Below, in pieces: positions 18,301 to 30,277 of a stretch of DNA of 64,000 nt. The DNA is from Amyelois transitella (taxonomy: Eukaryota > Arthropoda > Insecta > Lepidoptera > Pyralidae). Each line of letters begins with the position of its first letter. The first letter of the stretch is position 1. Below the pieces are notes generated by a model, which did no database searches, was not told the origin of the DNA, and saw only the letters and a program-made list of their open reading frames with translations. Made by a program: the position numbers and the translations under genes. The DNA is taken from assembly GCF_032362555.1 (NCBI RefSeq), contig NC_083535.1:310001-374000 (forward strand), in the 5' to 3' direction.

Positions 18301-21300
18301 CCCGGCACCAATGCAAAAAAGAATAGGACCGCTCCATCTCTTTCCCATGGATGTCGTAAGATGCGACTAAGGGATAGGCTTACAAACTTGGGATTCCTAT
18401 TTAGGCGATGGGCTAGCAACCTGTCACTATTTGAATCTCAATTCTATCATTAAGCCAAATAGCTAACCGTGGCCATTCAGTCATTTCAAGACTATTGGCT
18501 CTGTCTACCCCGCAAGGGATATAGACGTGACATATGTATGTATGTTTGTATAGAAAAGGGAATGCTTAGATGGTTTGTTCATGTCGAGAGGATGAATGTA
18601 AACAGATTGAATGAAGTGGGAAGGCCTAGACGAACGTACCTCGAACAAATCGGAGATGTTCTAACATAAGGTCTGGTCAAGAGTACCCGAAACCGCCGAG
18701 TTTGCATGAAGAGAGTTATGAATGTGGATGAAGCGAAAGAAGTGTGCTGCGATCGTGGCAAGTGGAAAGATGTGGTCTCTGCCTACCCCTCCGGGAAAGA
18801 GGCGTGATTTATGTATGTATGTACGAGTATGATTACTTTTGATTTAAAAAGTATTCGTAAGCGTATCGGTATCAAAACATAGTAGGCAGTGTGAATTAAA
18901 TATGTCGTTTCATATGTTGTTTTGAAAACACATCATTCCTTTCATTCACGCCCGCTTATTTACTATATCAAATAGTGGCGTAATGATTTATTTTTAGTTC
19001 ATGTAGGTCGGCCTATAAATAATGATGTGTCCAGCGTCCGAATACGAGACGTGATAAAAAAGAATTCGTCTTTTTTCGTTCCTCTTCCATATTATTCATA
19101 CATACAATTACATATTCAGCTGTTTGGCTTTATAAAACAATTGAGATTCAAATAGTGAAAGGTTGCCCATCGCCCAAAAGAATCCAAGGTTTACAAGGCT
19201 ATGCCTTAGTCGTCTTTTACGGCATCCATGAAAAAGAGATAGAATGGTCCTATTCTTTTTTCTATTGGCAATTTATGTCTGTATGTCTGTACTCGTATCA
19301 CGCAATAACTTTTTCTCCGATTTGAATTCAGTTTTCTCAGATGTATTAAGCTTGGTCCAACTTAAGAAAAGGCTTGTATACCTAATACAAGAAAATTATC
19401 CCCCTACCCCTTCAAAGGGCTTCAGCTGTTTAGTGAACTTTTACGGCGAACAAACTCGCGGGCAGGTGCTAGTATCAAATATTGCCACAGAAATCAGAAT
19501 AATAATGTTGAGCGTAGTTTCAAATCCTACTATGTCCATTGTTATGCGATTTTCTCACGGCGTTGGAAAACCTCGTGAGGAAACCTCGTTCTTCTCTCGA
19601 AGGTCCAGCAAGACTTAACTGTCATCAGGAAGATGATTTCGGTGTCTGATGACTCAGTCAGATATGAAACTACCTTAATAATAATAGTTATAGTTATGAA
19701 AGGGATATATGGATATATATATGATATTCATCAGGGATCGTGGCAAGTGGAAAGAGGTAGTCTCTGCCTACCCCTCCGGGAAAGAGGCGTGATTTTATGT
19801 ATGTATGTATAGTTATGAAACAAGACTGATTTTCTAAATACCTAGGACTAACTTATCGACCTCCATTTTGTTTTATTTTCTATTGCTGTCTCGACATGTC
19901 ATACAGCCTGTTCTCCTAAAAGACTATTTTCTAATTCGAACCTGGTCCTCTCACTATCAAGCCGTAATCACTCCGCCACATACTCCACGCTCGTGAATTC
20001 TAAATATCGCTCGCAATATAAAGGCAGGCGCTCCGAGCCACTCTCAATAAAGCTATTCTCTATAACATTCCTGCCTCAGCAGCATGCCTCGATTGATCCT
20101 CGGAATTTCTACATACAGTTAACAGAATTCTCAGATGCATCTGTTGCGACTGACTGCGTCTACCTGACATCCGTTTGAATGTTTCCATTCAATGTGTTCA
20201 AGGTACGCACCAATTGCCCTTTGGGCTGAAAGGATTCCTAATACAAACATGTAATCATGCCTTTGTATCAAAGATCTAGGCACAGAATGGGATGTTTCCA
20301 TGCATACTTCTTTTGTTTATATATGTACATTCAAACTAATAAACTTACATCAGACTTAGGGATAGGCTAAAAAACTTGAGATTCTTATTTCAGGCGATGA
20401 ACTAGCAACTATTCACTATTAATCTCACTCTTCTCGCTCACACATCTCTCACTTTCACTAAATCTCAATTCCATAATTATACAGCTGAGAGTGGAGTCAG
20501 TGCTTTCAACACTGTTAGCTCAGTCTACTCCCGCAAGGTATATAGACGTGACTATATGTAAGTACCCGTGTAAAAGTCTCGTCCCCTCTTCGACACAGAC
20601 TCGCCCCCTTTTTCCGCTCTCCATCACCAGGCGTGGACGTGTAGTGTAAATGGAATTTAAATTAAGCTGACATCAGTACTTACTCCGACGCAGACTGACT
20701 GAACCAATATTTGTCAATTATTCGAGAACACCGATACAAATTAATGAGGTTACAAATATTTATCCGTCGTCACAATAGCCCTGGAGTCTTGGACAAATTA
20801 CACATAGATTTGTATTAGTTATTGATGATTAAAATAGTCCAAGTAAAAAAAACAAAGAATGCTATTGTGAACCTCATGAAAACAAAAGGAGTCTTTAGCT
20901 TTTCTTGATTTGATTATTGATTTTGATGAATTGTAATTTTTTTTTAATATATCGTTTCGGTTTATTTTAAAAACAAAACCTTTGTTAAAATGTACAGTGG
21001 AATTTAAACAGTTTTATAAATATAATCTACAGAAAGTTTAAAAAGTGGCAGACTGACGTGGAGGTCTTCCAAAGAGTGTTCATTCTGTAACTCTATATAT
21101 TTTGTGCCATATCGCTGGATTGAAGGCTCGGTGCTAATTGTTCGTCGCCAAGTTTATTACTTTTTATTACACTCCCGCCGATTTTATGTGTAATCTGGCT
21201 CGCTTTTAACCCCCGGTACGCGAGGAAAGGGTTCTAAGATTGATTTTTTATTGATGTGAAGCTTATAGTAAATAAACATTGTAAGATACTCATGTATTGA

Positions 21301-24300
21301 AAAGTTTTAAGAACGACCCTTTAGGAAAGAGTTTTTCAATTTCAACTTAACACTACTGCCTTACGGAGTAGACAGAGCCAATAGTCTCGCAAAGACTGCA
21401 AAGCCACGCTCAGCTAAATGGGATCGAGATTCAAATAGCGACAAGTTGATGGCCTATTGCCTAAAAGAAGAATCCTAAATATTATTAATTTAATTACAAC
21501 ATGAATATCATGATACGAAATGTTCCCTCAAAATCCCGTGTAACTGATAAATAGGGAATTTAGTAAGTTTCTCGTTTACTGCAGGAAACTTGAACTGCGC
21601 CACAAACTGACATTAGTTTATTAATTTATCTGTAACTAGGTGACCGCTCAGACCAGGCACCCAGAGGGAAATACGTTGGGTTTGCTTAGGTATGGACTAA
21701 GGAATTCTAAAAATGCAAATGTCCGTTTGATACCCTTTCGCGGCTGAACAATAAATAACCGATTGTTATATTATAAAATATTAATTATTTGCCGTATAGT
21801 TCCCGGCACCAATACAAAAAATAATAGAACCACTCCATTTCTTTCCCATGGATGTCGTAAAAGGCGACTAAGGGATAGGCTCACAAACTTGGGATTCTTT
21901 TTTAGGCGATAGGCTAGCAACCTGTCACTATCTGAACGTGGCCATTCAGTCTTTTCCAGACTGTTGGCTCTGACTACCCCGCAAGGGATATAGACGTGAC
22001 CATATGTATGTATGTATGTATTAATTATTTGTCCGAGTTCAAATGTTCGAGGTCAAAAATTCCCGTGAACAGGCAAAAATTAAATTACAATTTAGATTTT
22101 TATTAGAAAATTTAAATCGACTAAAATCAACTGACACTAAGGACAGGCTTATAAAGTTGAGGTTCTGCTTTAAACCTTAAAGATTCTCAATTCTATCATA
22201 AGTCTTACAGCTGAACGTGGCGTTTCAGTCTTTGTTGAACTTTTCGCTCCGTCAAGCCCGTAAGATATAAAAACCTGATTGTGTGTAAGAATAAAAGTTG
22301 CCTTTACCAATCTATAATTTATTTTCAAAAGACCATGGAAAAAGTTGAGGTACCTTGATTAAGTTGACCGCTTTCTTCAAAATATTGATGTCCGTACATA
22401 CATACATAAAATCACGCCTATTTCCCGGAGGGCTAGGCAGAGACTACAAATTTTCACTTGCCACGATCTCTGCATACTTCCTTCGCTTCATCCACATTCA
22501 TAACTCTCTTCATGCAAGCTCGGCGGTTTCGGGTACTCTTGCCCTGACCCTTTGCCAGGACGTCCTTAATGTTTGTGTATTCAGCATATTTAATTAAAGA
22601 CTTAATTTCAATGAGAAGTCTAAATTTAAATTCCGTTCAGCTAAAGTACGACACAAATACTAAGCGAAAAATATTTTGCATTCCAATGTACGAGTTGAAT
22701 GTGTGTGAGTTGAACATTTTTATTTCATGTTCCACTGTATAGAACGTTATTACCGAGAGTTGTTTGAGAACTGTTCCGTTCAAAAATTCGGTTGAATTAA
22801 AAGTCATTTAATTTATCTTTGACTTTAGTACTTTCAAAAGACATATATAAGCTATTGTCTTTGCTCTCTTGAAATTAGTATTTTATTTAAAAAAATGTTA
22901 TAGGTTAAGAAACAGGGTGCTATGAGAATAACATAATAGTGACAGGATAAAAAAAAAGTGTAGTGTGGTTCCCGGCAATATTAAAGAAAAAAAGGACCAT
23001 CTCTATCTCTTTCCCATGGATGTCGTAAAAGGCGAAAAGGGGAAAGGCTTTTAATAACTAAATATGTATAGGCTAAAAACCTGTCAGTATTTGAATCTCG
23101 ATTCTATCATTAAGCCTAACAGCTGAATGAGGCCTGTCAGTCTTTCAAGACTGCTGGCCACAGCTGGCTGGAGAGAATGAACTTAAAAGTGGAAAGCCAA
23201 GACCAATGTCTTGGTAAAAGGTCAGGTCAAAAGAACTCTAAAACGCCGAGCTTGTATAAAGAGAGTTATACTCTGGATCAAACGGAAGAAGGTATGCAAG
23301 GGTGGCAAGTGGAAAGATGTCGTCTCTGCCTATCCCCCCGGGAAATAGGAGTGATTCTGTGTATGTATGTTGTATAGAGGTTATCGATCTAAGTATTAAG
23401 CTAAAGCCGGCTTCACAGCCGCTACAACTAGACGCCCCTAATCCCAAGGGTACCATTTCGTCTTACAAGTTCTTGATTATTTGATTTATGTTCAGAGAAA
23501 TTATATTATGTTACACTTAATGCATACTTTTGCATACGTTTTGTCATATCTATATCCTTTTGGGGGGTAGACAGTACCAAAGTGACTACGAAGTAGTATT
23601 TAGGTACCAATCTCTCTTGACGAGTGTTATGCTTTAGTTACCTACGTTAGTTTTAGCCCTAACCGATGCCCTCACTCACGCTCACGCTCTCACGCTTTGA
23701 GTTTGGTTTTTGATTTTCGTCCCGTGTGGTTTCTGGCACCAATAGAAAAAAGAGTAGCACCACTCCATCTCTTTCCAATAGATGTCGTAAAAGGCGACTA
23801 AGTTATAGGCTTATAAATTTGGGATTCTTCTTTTAGACGACGGGCTAGCAATCTGTCACTTTATATGAATCTCAATTCTATCAGTAAGCTAAACCTTAGC
23901 TGAACGTGGCCTATCAGTATTATCAAGACAGTTGGCTCTGTCTACCCCGCAAGGGATATAGACGTAATTACATTTATGTATAAATATGTTAATTATAAGC
24001 AAGTTCCCGAGCTCTGAATACCATCAGCGTGTGAGATTAGCCCAAGTTACTATATGTTACAAAGCAGAAAGCGGAATGGCCGCTGCCCCCACCGCCCGCA
24101 CCCCCCCCACCGGGCCGGCGTCAGTTATTTAATAATCGACATACCCCGCGGCACGGCTGAACGTCGGCAGCGTCAATGCAACGCAGCCTTTCATGTTTTG
24201 TGCGAGAACTTTCTGTCTTTTTTTTTTTTTCAACAGCGCAAAAATTAAAAAGCGAATTTTTTTCCCGCCGCCGCGCGAAAAACTTTCCGCATCAGATTTT

Positions 24301-25839
24301 CCCAACAGTTATTAATTTCACTGGCGCACAGTAACGAACCGTGATAAATAAAGTTATTTTTTTTTTATTTAATTAATTTAACATCATTTTTCGTGTGCGT
24401 GTTTTTTTTTTATTTTGGTTATTGCACTTTGTGTTTTTCAACTTTCATTTTCTGTAATAGTTTCCGTTCTGACTATATTGCAACGCTTTAGGGGACGAAA
24501 ATAAAAAAAACAGCAATCACGTTGTAATTTTTAGCTTAAAATTAAATGTTACGACTTGCATTTGATACCGGTTAGGTCGTGATGAAAAATTAGGTTGCTT
24601 TTAATTAATCAGAATCATAAAAGAAATAGTAGATCTGACCAACCTGACCACTAGTCAAGTATTCAAACTTTTAAAATTTCTACACACCGATGTTAAATTC
24701 GTTACGTCAATAATAATGGCCGTGAGTTAATAGCATCATTAAAAGCAAGCAAGACGTAGATATTTTTGAGAAACCACGGCCTCCCGTTAATCTTCAAAAA
24801 GACAGCGTCTGATCCCTTCCAACGAACTCGCATTAAAATAACTATTATCTGAAGTTATCTTCAAAGTAAAGAGATTACAGAATATTGAATTTTCCATCCC
24901 AAGTAATCTTTATCAGATTTTGTTTATTGATAATGTTGTAATATAACACTGTTGTGGGAAGACAAGTGAAGCTAATTTATAATTAAGTAGATTTAAAGTA
25001 GTTTTACTCAGAAATATTGCAGATTCATAGATTTTTTTTATTTAAACACGTAACCTATTAAATTCGGCTTTATTTCCAAATAAATCAAGTAAAATATTTC
25101 TGATCTGTGACATAGCCACTCACATGTGGGATACGTTTCTTTATCATCGGTGCTTTATGTCGTAGCCGAGGTATGAGCCGCAAATAGATGACTCCGATCC
25201 GGAGTTGATAGGCCTGCCAATTCAAATGACAAGCCACTCCAAGTTTTTATTTTTACGTTCATCGGTCATGCGGTCTCAATATGTTCAACAATACGTGAAT
25301 GAATTTTCATATTAAAAAAAGGTCTTAAAAGTTTCCCTTGTCTTTCACAGATCACAGAGTCACTGAAACGCCTCAGAGCCGGCAAGAAGACATCTCGGTT
25401 CGCAGAAGACATCGACTTCGAGAATTCTCTGTCCAATCTCGAAAACCGTGTCAAGATCTCCGACAAAATCCTCGAGACTGTCGGCATCGGGTCGTCAGAG
25501 ATCAGCGGCGCCAGACGTGCTCTACAGGAGAACGAGGAACGCACCGAAAAACGCATCGCACGCAGGCTCAATGAGGAGAACTCACTTACAAAATGGTCTG
25601 CTCTCAAGAGTGATGAAGAAAGTGCTGCGGCTCAGAGAGCTAAGGTGACAAGGGCACGTCTTACAGATCTGGAAGATGAAATGACGGAACTCAATGAAAG
25701 AAGTGCAGCCAGGGAGAAGCGCGCCGCGCGACTCCGTGCGCTGGTGGCTGACAGCGACGCTTTAGACTCGGGCAGTTCAGTCGCAGCCACCAAGGTCACT
25801 ATACGCGCCGAGAGGGAGAAGAAACAAGTCACCTTCTAA
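15399..25839 (+). CDS. Charged coiled-coil protein, possibly myofilin-like muscle protein
   Basis: Exon 15,395-15,677 (ATG at 15,399, 93 codons) joins in phase 0 to exon 25,351-25,839 (162 codons plus stop), giving 255 aa. The donor is GAAGAT|GTGAGT and the acceptor ctttcacag|ATCACAG. The start has a favourable AACCATGAG context. The N-terminus is basic with a tyrosine-rich motif (YDCNYNKGESYYRPVLDRLD). Then come an acidic linker and a C-terminal half rich in E, R, K and A (RLRALVADSD and similar), predicted helical and coiled-coil. There is no signal peptide or membrane segment. The N-terminal YNYN/YYRP pattern and size recall insect myofilin, a thick-filament protein, but this is from memory. 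Extra exons in the 9.7 kb intron cannot be excluded. A polyadenylation signal follows at 26,520. Confidence 0.7.
15915..16062 (-). mobile_element. Alpha element, hairpin-proximal part
   Basis: Carries 'gctagcccatcgccgaaaaa' to 'ctggtgccgaggaccatatg'. The tail half is missing. Confidence 0.75.
16390..16642 (+). mobile_element. Alpha element, full length
   Basis: Hairpin at 16,390 and a short TATG/TCTG tail. It has small deletions in the middle. Confidence 0.88.
16825..17007 (-). mobile_element. Alpha element, tail-proximal two thirds
   Basis: From the TATG tail to 'tcctttagtcgccttgtcc', where it is cut short. Confidence 0.85.
17738..18005 (-). mobile_element. Alpha element with internal inverted duplication
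   Basis: The body 'aatagtgacag' is followed by its own inverted copy (ctgtcactattt) and 'gagcttgcaacctaggttgc', giving a local palindrome near 17,855-17,900. Confidence 0.75.
18195..18830 (+). mobile_element. LINE 3' end interrupted by an alpha element
   Basis: Pieces 18,195-18,287 and 18,550-18,830 read as one LINE copy (GIEKGMLRWFVHVERM ... YPSGKEA-like) with several frame errors. Alpha 18,288-18,549 is inserted in it. Confidence 0.85.
18288..18549 (+). mobile_element. Alpha element, full length, with 10 bp target-site duplication
   Basis: ATAGAAAAGG occurs at 18,278-18,287 and again at 18,550-18,559, exactly at the two ends. This fixes the element at 262 bp, from just before the hairpin to the end of the TATG tail. 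Confidence 0.92.
19095..19268 (-). mobile_element. Alpha element, internally deleted
   Basis: Tail remnant 'catacatacaattacat', then 'ttcagctgtttggcttt' to 'ggtcctattcttttttctat'. The block with 'ggggtagacagagcc' is missing. Confidence 0.8.
19730..19812 (+). mobile_element. LINE 3' tail, ~80 bp
   Basis: Severely 5'-truncated: 'gatcgtggcaagtggaaaga' to the TATG tail. Confidence 0.85.
20355..20565 (+). mobile_element. Alpha element, partial and diverged
   Basis: Body landmarks are present with a ~45 bp extra CT-rich segment after 'caactattcactatt'. Confidence 0.65.
21345..21485 (-). mobile_element. Alpha element fragment
   Basis: 'ccttacggagtagacagagc' to 'ttgcctaaaagaagaatcct'. It lacks both ends. 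Confidence 0.7.
21790..22022 (+). mobile_element. Alpha element with ~40 bp internal deletion
   Basis: Hairpin variant 'tgccgtatagttcccggcac' and a clear tail. The 'aatctcaattctatcattaa' block is missing. Confidence 0.88.
22140..22290 (+). mobile_element. Alpha element, diverged
   Basis: 'ggacaggcttataaagttga' to 'aagatataaaaacctgattg'. It is an old copy. Confidence 0.6.
22396..22578 (-). mobile_element. LINE 3' end
   Basis: TATG tail at 22,396, then 'cccggagggctaggcagaga' to 'ccaggacgtccttaat', i.e. truncated in the DVLVKGQ segment. Confidence 0.85.
22885..23378 (+). mobile_element. LINE 3' end split by an alpha element
   Basis: LINE pieces at ~22,935-22,960 and ~23,166-23,378 (gagagaatgaacttaaaagt ... 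tacccccgggaaat variants) flank an alpha copy at 22,962-23,165. The alpha copy has lost its tail. The position in the LINE is close to that of the nested pair at 18,288. Confidence 0.65.
23720..23985 (+). mobile_element. Alpha element, full length
   Basis: 'ccgtgtggtttctggcacc' to 'tatagacgtaattacattta'. The tail repeat is degraded. Confidence 0.82.
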
Positions 25840-26519
25840 ACTCGTGCAAACACCATCATGGCCGACTTCCGGCCACCGGTGCAGTCGTTGATGCAGATGA
25901 ACTAGATCAACGGATTCCACAAGAAGCCGTGGAATACTCTACGACACCAACTCTTCCTTTTTTCATTAGCATAATTTTTTTACTTATTAACAAGCCAAGC
26001 CAAGCCATGTCCAGAAAACATTCTGAAAACTATGTTAACGCTTCTGCAACTTTGACCTTCAATCAAAAGAAAAGACCATCTGCATCCACGAAGTCACAGG
26101 ATCGGAAGCCCGCCTTAAGATCCGAGATAAACTCTGCGTTCTAAAACCCAAGTTTTAGATAATCGTGTAGTTGCTGTGGGGGGTCTGTTTGCTAGGGGTG
26201 TCCTGCATTTGTGCTGTATAATACTCGACTTATTTTATACTCGTCCGACAGATAATCGCTGTATCGTCCTTTTCACTAAGTGTATCATAAACTTGTTTTT
26301 TTATACATATATTTTCAAGTTAATTAAAATGTTTAGTACATATTTTTATAGATTTTAGACAAGTTTTATATGTTGTTATAACCTTTAATAGGCATGCGTT
26401 ATTGGAAATTGTTATTGGGCCACGGGAATGTGTTCGGCCTCTGGTATTCGCTCAACGGAGCTCACTTGATGCGTACTAAGAAACCAATGGAAATTTCTAT
26501 GAAATTACTGTATTTATTG

Positions 26520-26525
26520 AATAAA
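26520..26525 (+). terminator. Polyadenylation signal of the coiled-coil gene
   Basis: AATAAA, 680 bp after the stop codon, followed within 30 bp by a T/GT-rich stretch (ttttgtactttattgtgagt). Confidence 0.6.
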
Positions 26526-27344
26526 GTCAACAATATTGAGTTTTGTACTTTATTGTGAGTGACTGTAATGTTTATAGTCGTGGCGTCTCGATTAACTCAG
26601 TAGATGGTATGTTCAAATAAAAAAAATCTTTCTTTTTTGCCGAAGCGCCCAAAATTAGTGCACCAAAATTATAATTATTAACTTTTGATTATAGAGATGG
26701 TGCTTTAAGTACCTCTCGACTCATGTACAGAGGGTGTCGTGGTAACTGTCAGATTTAACAAGCAAGAGGGGTGCCTCATTATACAGGTTTCTGATAACGG
26801 AATCACCATATGAGATTAGATACATTGTAATAAGGATGCTTCATCGCTCGAGCTATCACGATCGTGAAATGGGAGACGAATTTGCCCAACAGGGGAATAG
26901 AATATAGGTAGGTAGGTACCTAAAGAATAAATTCACAAGATAATCATAATGTTCCAATTTAAGCCCGGTTTATCTATGTTACATCATCTGAAAGGATTAG
27001 TGATAAAGAGATTATGGGATCAAAAGGGAACATACAGTATAAAAGATAATTAACTACTTAATCCTTACATTAACCGTCAAAAAAAAAGTCCACTACTGGA
27101 CTAAGGCCTCCTCAGAAAGGGGGAGATTTGACTCATAGTCAGACCGCAGTGTCTACTGAATCTGGACTTTGTTGTCATGTCAGCGTAGGAGGTGCTACTG
27201 CCTACCTCTCGCTTAATACCTTAATCGTCTCCTACGACACACTCAACTAATACTTACACGTTACTTATTGTTGTTAAATTAAAATTTTAATTCGCCGTTT
27301 TTTCGTCATTACTAGCCAATAATATCAACAGATATATAATATAT

Positions 27345-27576
27345 CCATCCATATAATCACGTCTATACCCCTTGCGGGGTAGACAGAGCCTTAAAAGACT
27401 GACAGGCCACGTTCAGCTATTAGGCTTTATAATAGAATTTAGATTCAAATAATGTTTCCCAATACCAAGTTTAGGCTTATAGTCTATCTCTTAGTCGCAT
27501 TTTACGACATTCATAGGAAAGTGATTGAGTGGTCCTATTCTTTTTTATGTTGGTACGGGGAACCACACGGCAACGG
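27345..27576 (-). mobile_element. Alpha element
   Basis: Tail remnant 'atccatccatataatcacgt' to hairpin 'ggggaaccacacggc'. Small internal losses. Confidence 0.85.
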
Positions 27577-27914
27577 AACGGAAGATATATTATATAATTA
27601 TGAACTAAATCTTTGTAAAGTGCAACATAGATTAAGTTAAAATTAAAATTTACATAAACTACAGGCTTGTGAATTTCTGTCTATCAAGATTGCACTAGAA
27701 GCGTTAATCTAACAGAAGCTTGTTAACCGTTATGGAAATCCCTTTGTGATGCAACATGACAGGACTCCTGTAAGGTCGACGTAAGGAGCTTCGACGTATA
27801 TCCGAAGCAAATAGGTAAGAGGATATCTCGAACTGAACGAAAGAATTGACAGAACAGAAGGAGAACTTGAACCGCAGTAAAAAAGGCACAAATTAAATAT
27901 ATTCTTCTTTGAAA

Positions 27915-28045
27915 AACGTTGTATGAAGAGAGTTATGAATGTGGATGAAGCGAAGGAAGTATGCAGAGATCGTGGCAAGTGGAAAGAGGCAGTCTCTGCC
28001 TACCTCTCCGGGAAAGAGGCGTGATTTTGTGTATGTATGTTTGTT
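27915..28045 (+). mobile_element. LINE 3' tail
   Basis: Begins in the RACMKRVMNVDEAKE segment and ends in TATGTATG. Confidence 0.85.
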
Positions 28046-28049
28046 GAAA

Positions 28050-28390
28050 AACGTCTTTATTCCTTACACAAAGCCCAGTCTCAAAAAGACAATCCACATT
28101 CAGCTGTATGGCATAAGGCTGCGGCTCCACTGAGGAGACGAGCGGAGCTGAGAGAGCCCTTTATTGTTGATTTCTTCCACGTCACTTCGCCGCTCGTCTC
28201 CGCTTGACTTTTTCCATTGAAGCGGAGCGGAGACGAGATGTGGATTTCATGTATGATTGGTCGATCCCCACACGTCTTCTCTCCGCTCCGCTCGTCTCCG
28301 CCTCGGTGGAGCCGCAGCTTAATGGTGCAATTGAGATTCAGACAGTGATAGTTCGCTAGCCTATTGCCTAAAATCTTCTTTCTAGGAGTT
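28050..28390 (-). mobile_element. Alpha element split by a GC-rich MITE
   Basis: Alpha pieces at 28,050-28,122 and ~28,322-28,375 read across the insertion (ttcagctgtatggcat ... aatggtgcaattgagattca). Confidence 0.75.
28123..28321. mobile_element. GC-rich MITE with inverted-repeat ends
   Basis: Ends are inverted copies: left GCTGCGGCTCCACTGAGGAG, right (inverse) GCTGCGGCTCCACCGAGG. Inside there are further inverted blocks of 'gagacgagcgga' type, so the ~200 bp unit can fold on itself. It has no ORF. The exact TSD is unclear. Confidence 0.75.
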
Positions 28391-28640
28391 CTGGTAACAT
28401 CGAATCCTCATCTGGAGAGGAGCCTGGGATTCACAGTGTTTAATTTCTGTCTCCTGGCTTTTAGTCCTGGTTGCATCCTCACCACTCTGGAAAGGAGCCC
28501 GGGGCATGCCTTTGACCGTGGACCCGGAATAAGGCGGGTCAGGTTTACACTAAACAACTCTCATCTGACCTCCGCAACCTTTGCAGGTAATCACACGCAT
28601 TTTAACCAGGAACCTTACCAATTCAACCACCGATGCTCTC
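28380..28640 (+). repeat. Gamma repeat, longest copy
   Basis: 'tcctcatctggagaggagcc' and 'cctcaccactctggaaagga', then 'ctgacctccgcaacctttgc'. Partial copies lie at ~14,495, ~34,955 (minus) and ~42,355. Its nature is unknown. Confidence 0.55.
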
Positions 28641-28647
28641 GTTTATT

Positions 28648-28863
28648 TATCAGCCAACAGTCTTGAAAAGACTGAATGGCCACGTTCAGCTGTTTGGCTT
28701 AATGATAGAATTAAGATTCAAATAGTGACAGGTTGCTAGCCGATCGCCTAAAAAAGAATCCCAAGTTTATAAACCTATCCCTTAGTCGCCTTTTACGACA
28801 TCCATGGGAAAGAGATGAATTGGTCCAATCGTTTTTTGTATTGGTGCCGAGAACCACACGGCA
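28648..28863 (-). mobile_element. Alpha element lacking its tail
   Basis: Begins inside the element at 'cagccaacagtcttgaaaag' and ends at 'gaaccacacggca'. No TATG tail is present. Confidence 0.88.
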
Positions 28864-29989
28864 ATACCTTATTTAACACAGTCATTTTAACTAGATATAT
28901 ATATAAATTAGTAAAATGACCTCCATGAAAACCACCACTCATACATAAACTACATGTAGTGACATCTAAATACGAGATACGAAACTTCAAATCCTCTCTC
29001 ACTTACAAAAACACAAGCCAAACGTTTGTCTCCTTGGACAGACTCATAGATGGCTCTACTGTAGTATGATGAACGCGTGCTCTGAAATAACATGTCAAAA
29101 AAACCTCCAATAAAATTGTAAGTGGACGATAGATACAGCTTTCTTCTTCTGCTGCAGATAAAATTGCCTATTATGTCTCAAGTTCTGATCCGCGAATGAC
29201 TATGTTTAAATAATTACATACAAAATTCTGGCCCTTTCCGGAGGGGTAGGCAGACTTTATCTATCTCTGCCCCTCTTTGGCTCATCTACAAAACTTTTCA
29301 TGGAAGGCAAAATTGATCAATGGTTCTTGTGAGGGATCATAATCTGTCCACCCCTAAGAGAACCCAGAATAGTATGTTAATAGTAATTTTTGCCAAAATG
29401 GCGCTTACTTTATATGATGCTCCCAAAATCGATGTATCAGGCTTACAAAAAAGTACGTCCCTTTACACAAATTCAGGGACGTCTTCATATAAACAAGGTT
29501 TCAGTCTTCATTTGTTTATCAAAATACCTACAATACATAATAAAAGTACCTACAACCGCTTCCAAAGTGCAAGTTAAAAATAAACAGCGGAACTAACATG
29601 AGTTTATTAAACAATTATGGCAAGACGCGACATGAATGTTTATTCTGTAATATCATTATTGTGAGTGCAGTCAACTCTGTGCAGATGATTTGTAAGATTA
29701 CCCGGAACACGGCGAAGCAAACATAGTTTTAGTCCTTTACCACTATTAAGTCGGATCAGGAAACGTCTTTGAGCGCAGACAACTTGAAATAGCATTATCG
29801 TTGAAATAATTTGCCGTAGATGTCGTTTGAGAGGATAAACAGATTCGTCTTGGTTCATCTAGAAACGGTGTAGTTTAGTTGTGTAGTTATTTTAAAACTT
29901 TGATTTACATTTCTTGTTTACTAAAAAGGCACAGACACTCGAAGATATTTAAAAATACTGTATTTAAGTTCTGAGCACCTAGATCGAAC

Positions 29990-30120
29990 GTCAGGCAAAT
30001 TATTTTACGGATTTTGATGCGGTTTTTTGTAACAGGTAGAGTGATTCAAGAGGAAGGTTTTTATGTATATTTTTTTCCGAATTTTGCACCCGTGCGAAGC
30101 CGGGAGGCGGGTCGCTAGTA
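29990..30120 (+). repeat. Interspersed repeat ending 'gtgcgaagccgggaggcggg'
   Basis: Shares 'ttacggattttgatgcggtt' and the terminal 'cgaagccgg ... ggtcgctagt' with the minus-strand copy at 44,958-45,240. Confidence 0.6.
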
Positions 30121-30277
30121 TATAAATAAAGTTATACATATATATTTATTTGTAGGTATATGTGTATTATTTGTAGATCTGTTAGTATATTATTATAAAT
30201 TATTACTAATAACGCAGTAACTTGCCCCTTTTTGTACCTTAATTATCTAGTTCCTTCATTATTAGTCGGTTGACTGG

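Larger units (their letters stand above)
15678..25350 (+). other. 9.7 kb intron of the coiled-coil gene
   Basis: Filled with about ten alpha copies and five LINE 3' ends. I find no further exon with coding character that splices in phase. A GC-rich patch near 24,060-24,290 is the only part that looks different. Confidence 0.6.

Noticed and set aside
18288..18549. Alpha as a Helitron because of its terminal hairpin
   Set aside because: The hairpin is at the opposite end from the variable tail, there is no CTRR end, and a 10 bp TSD is present.
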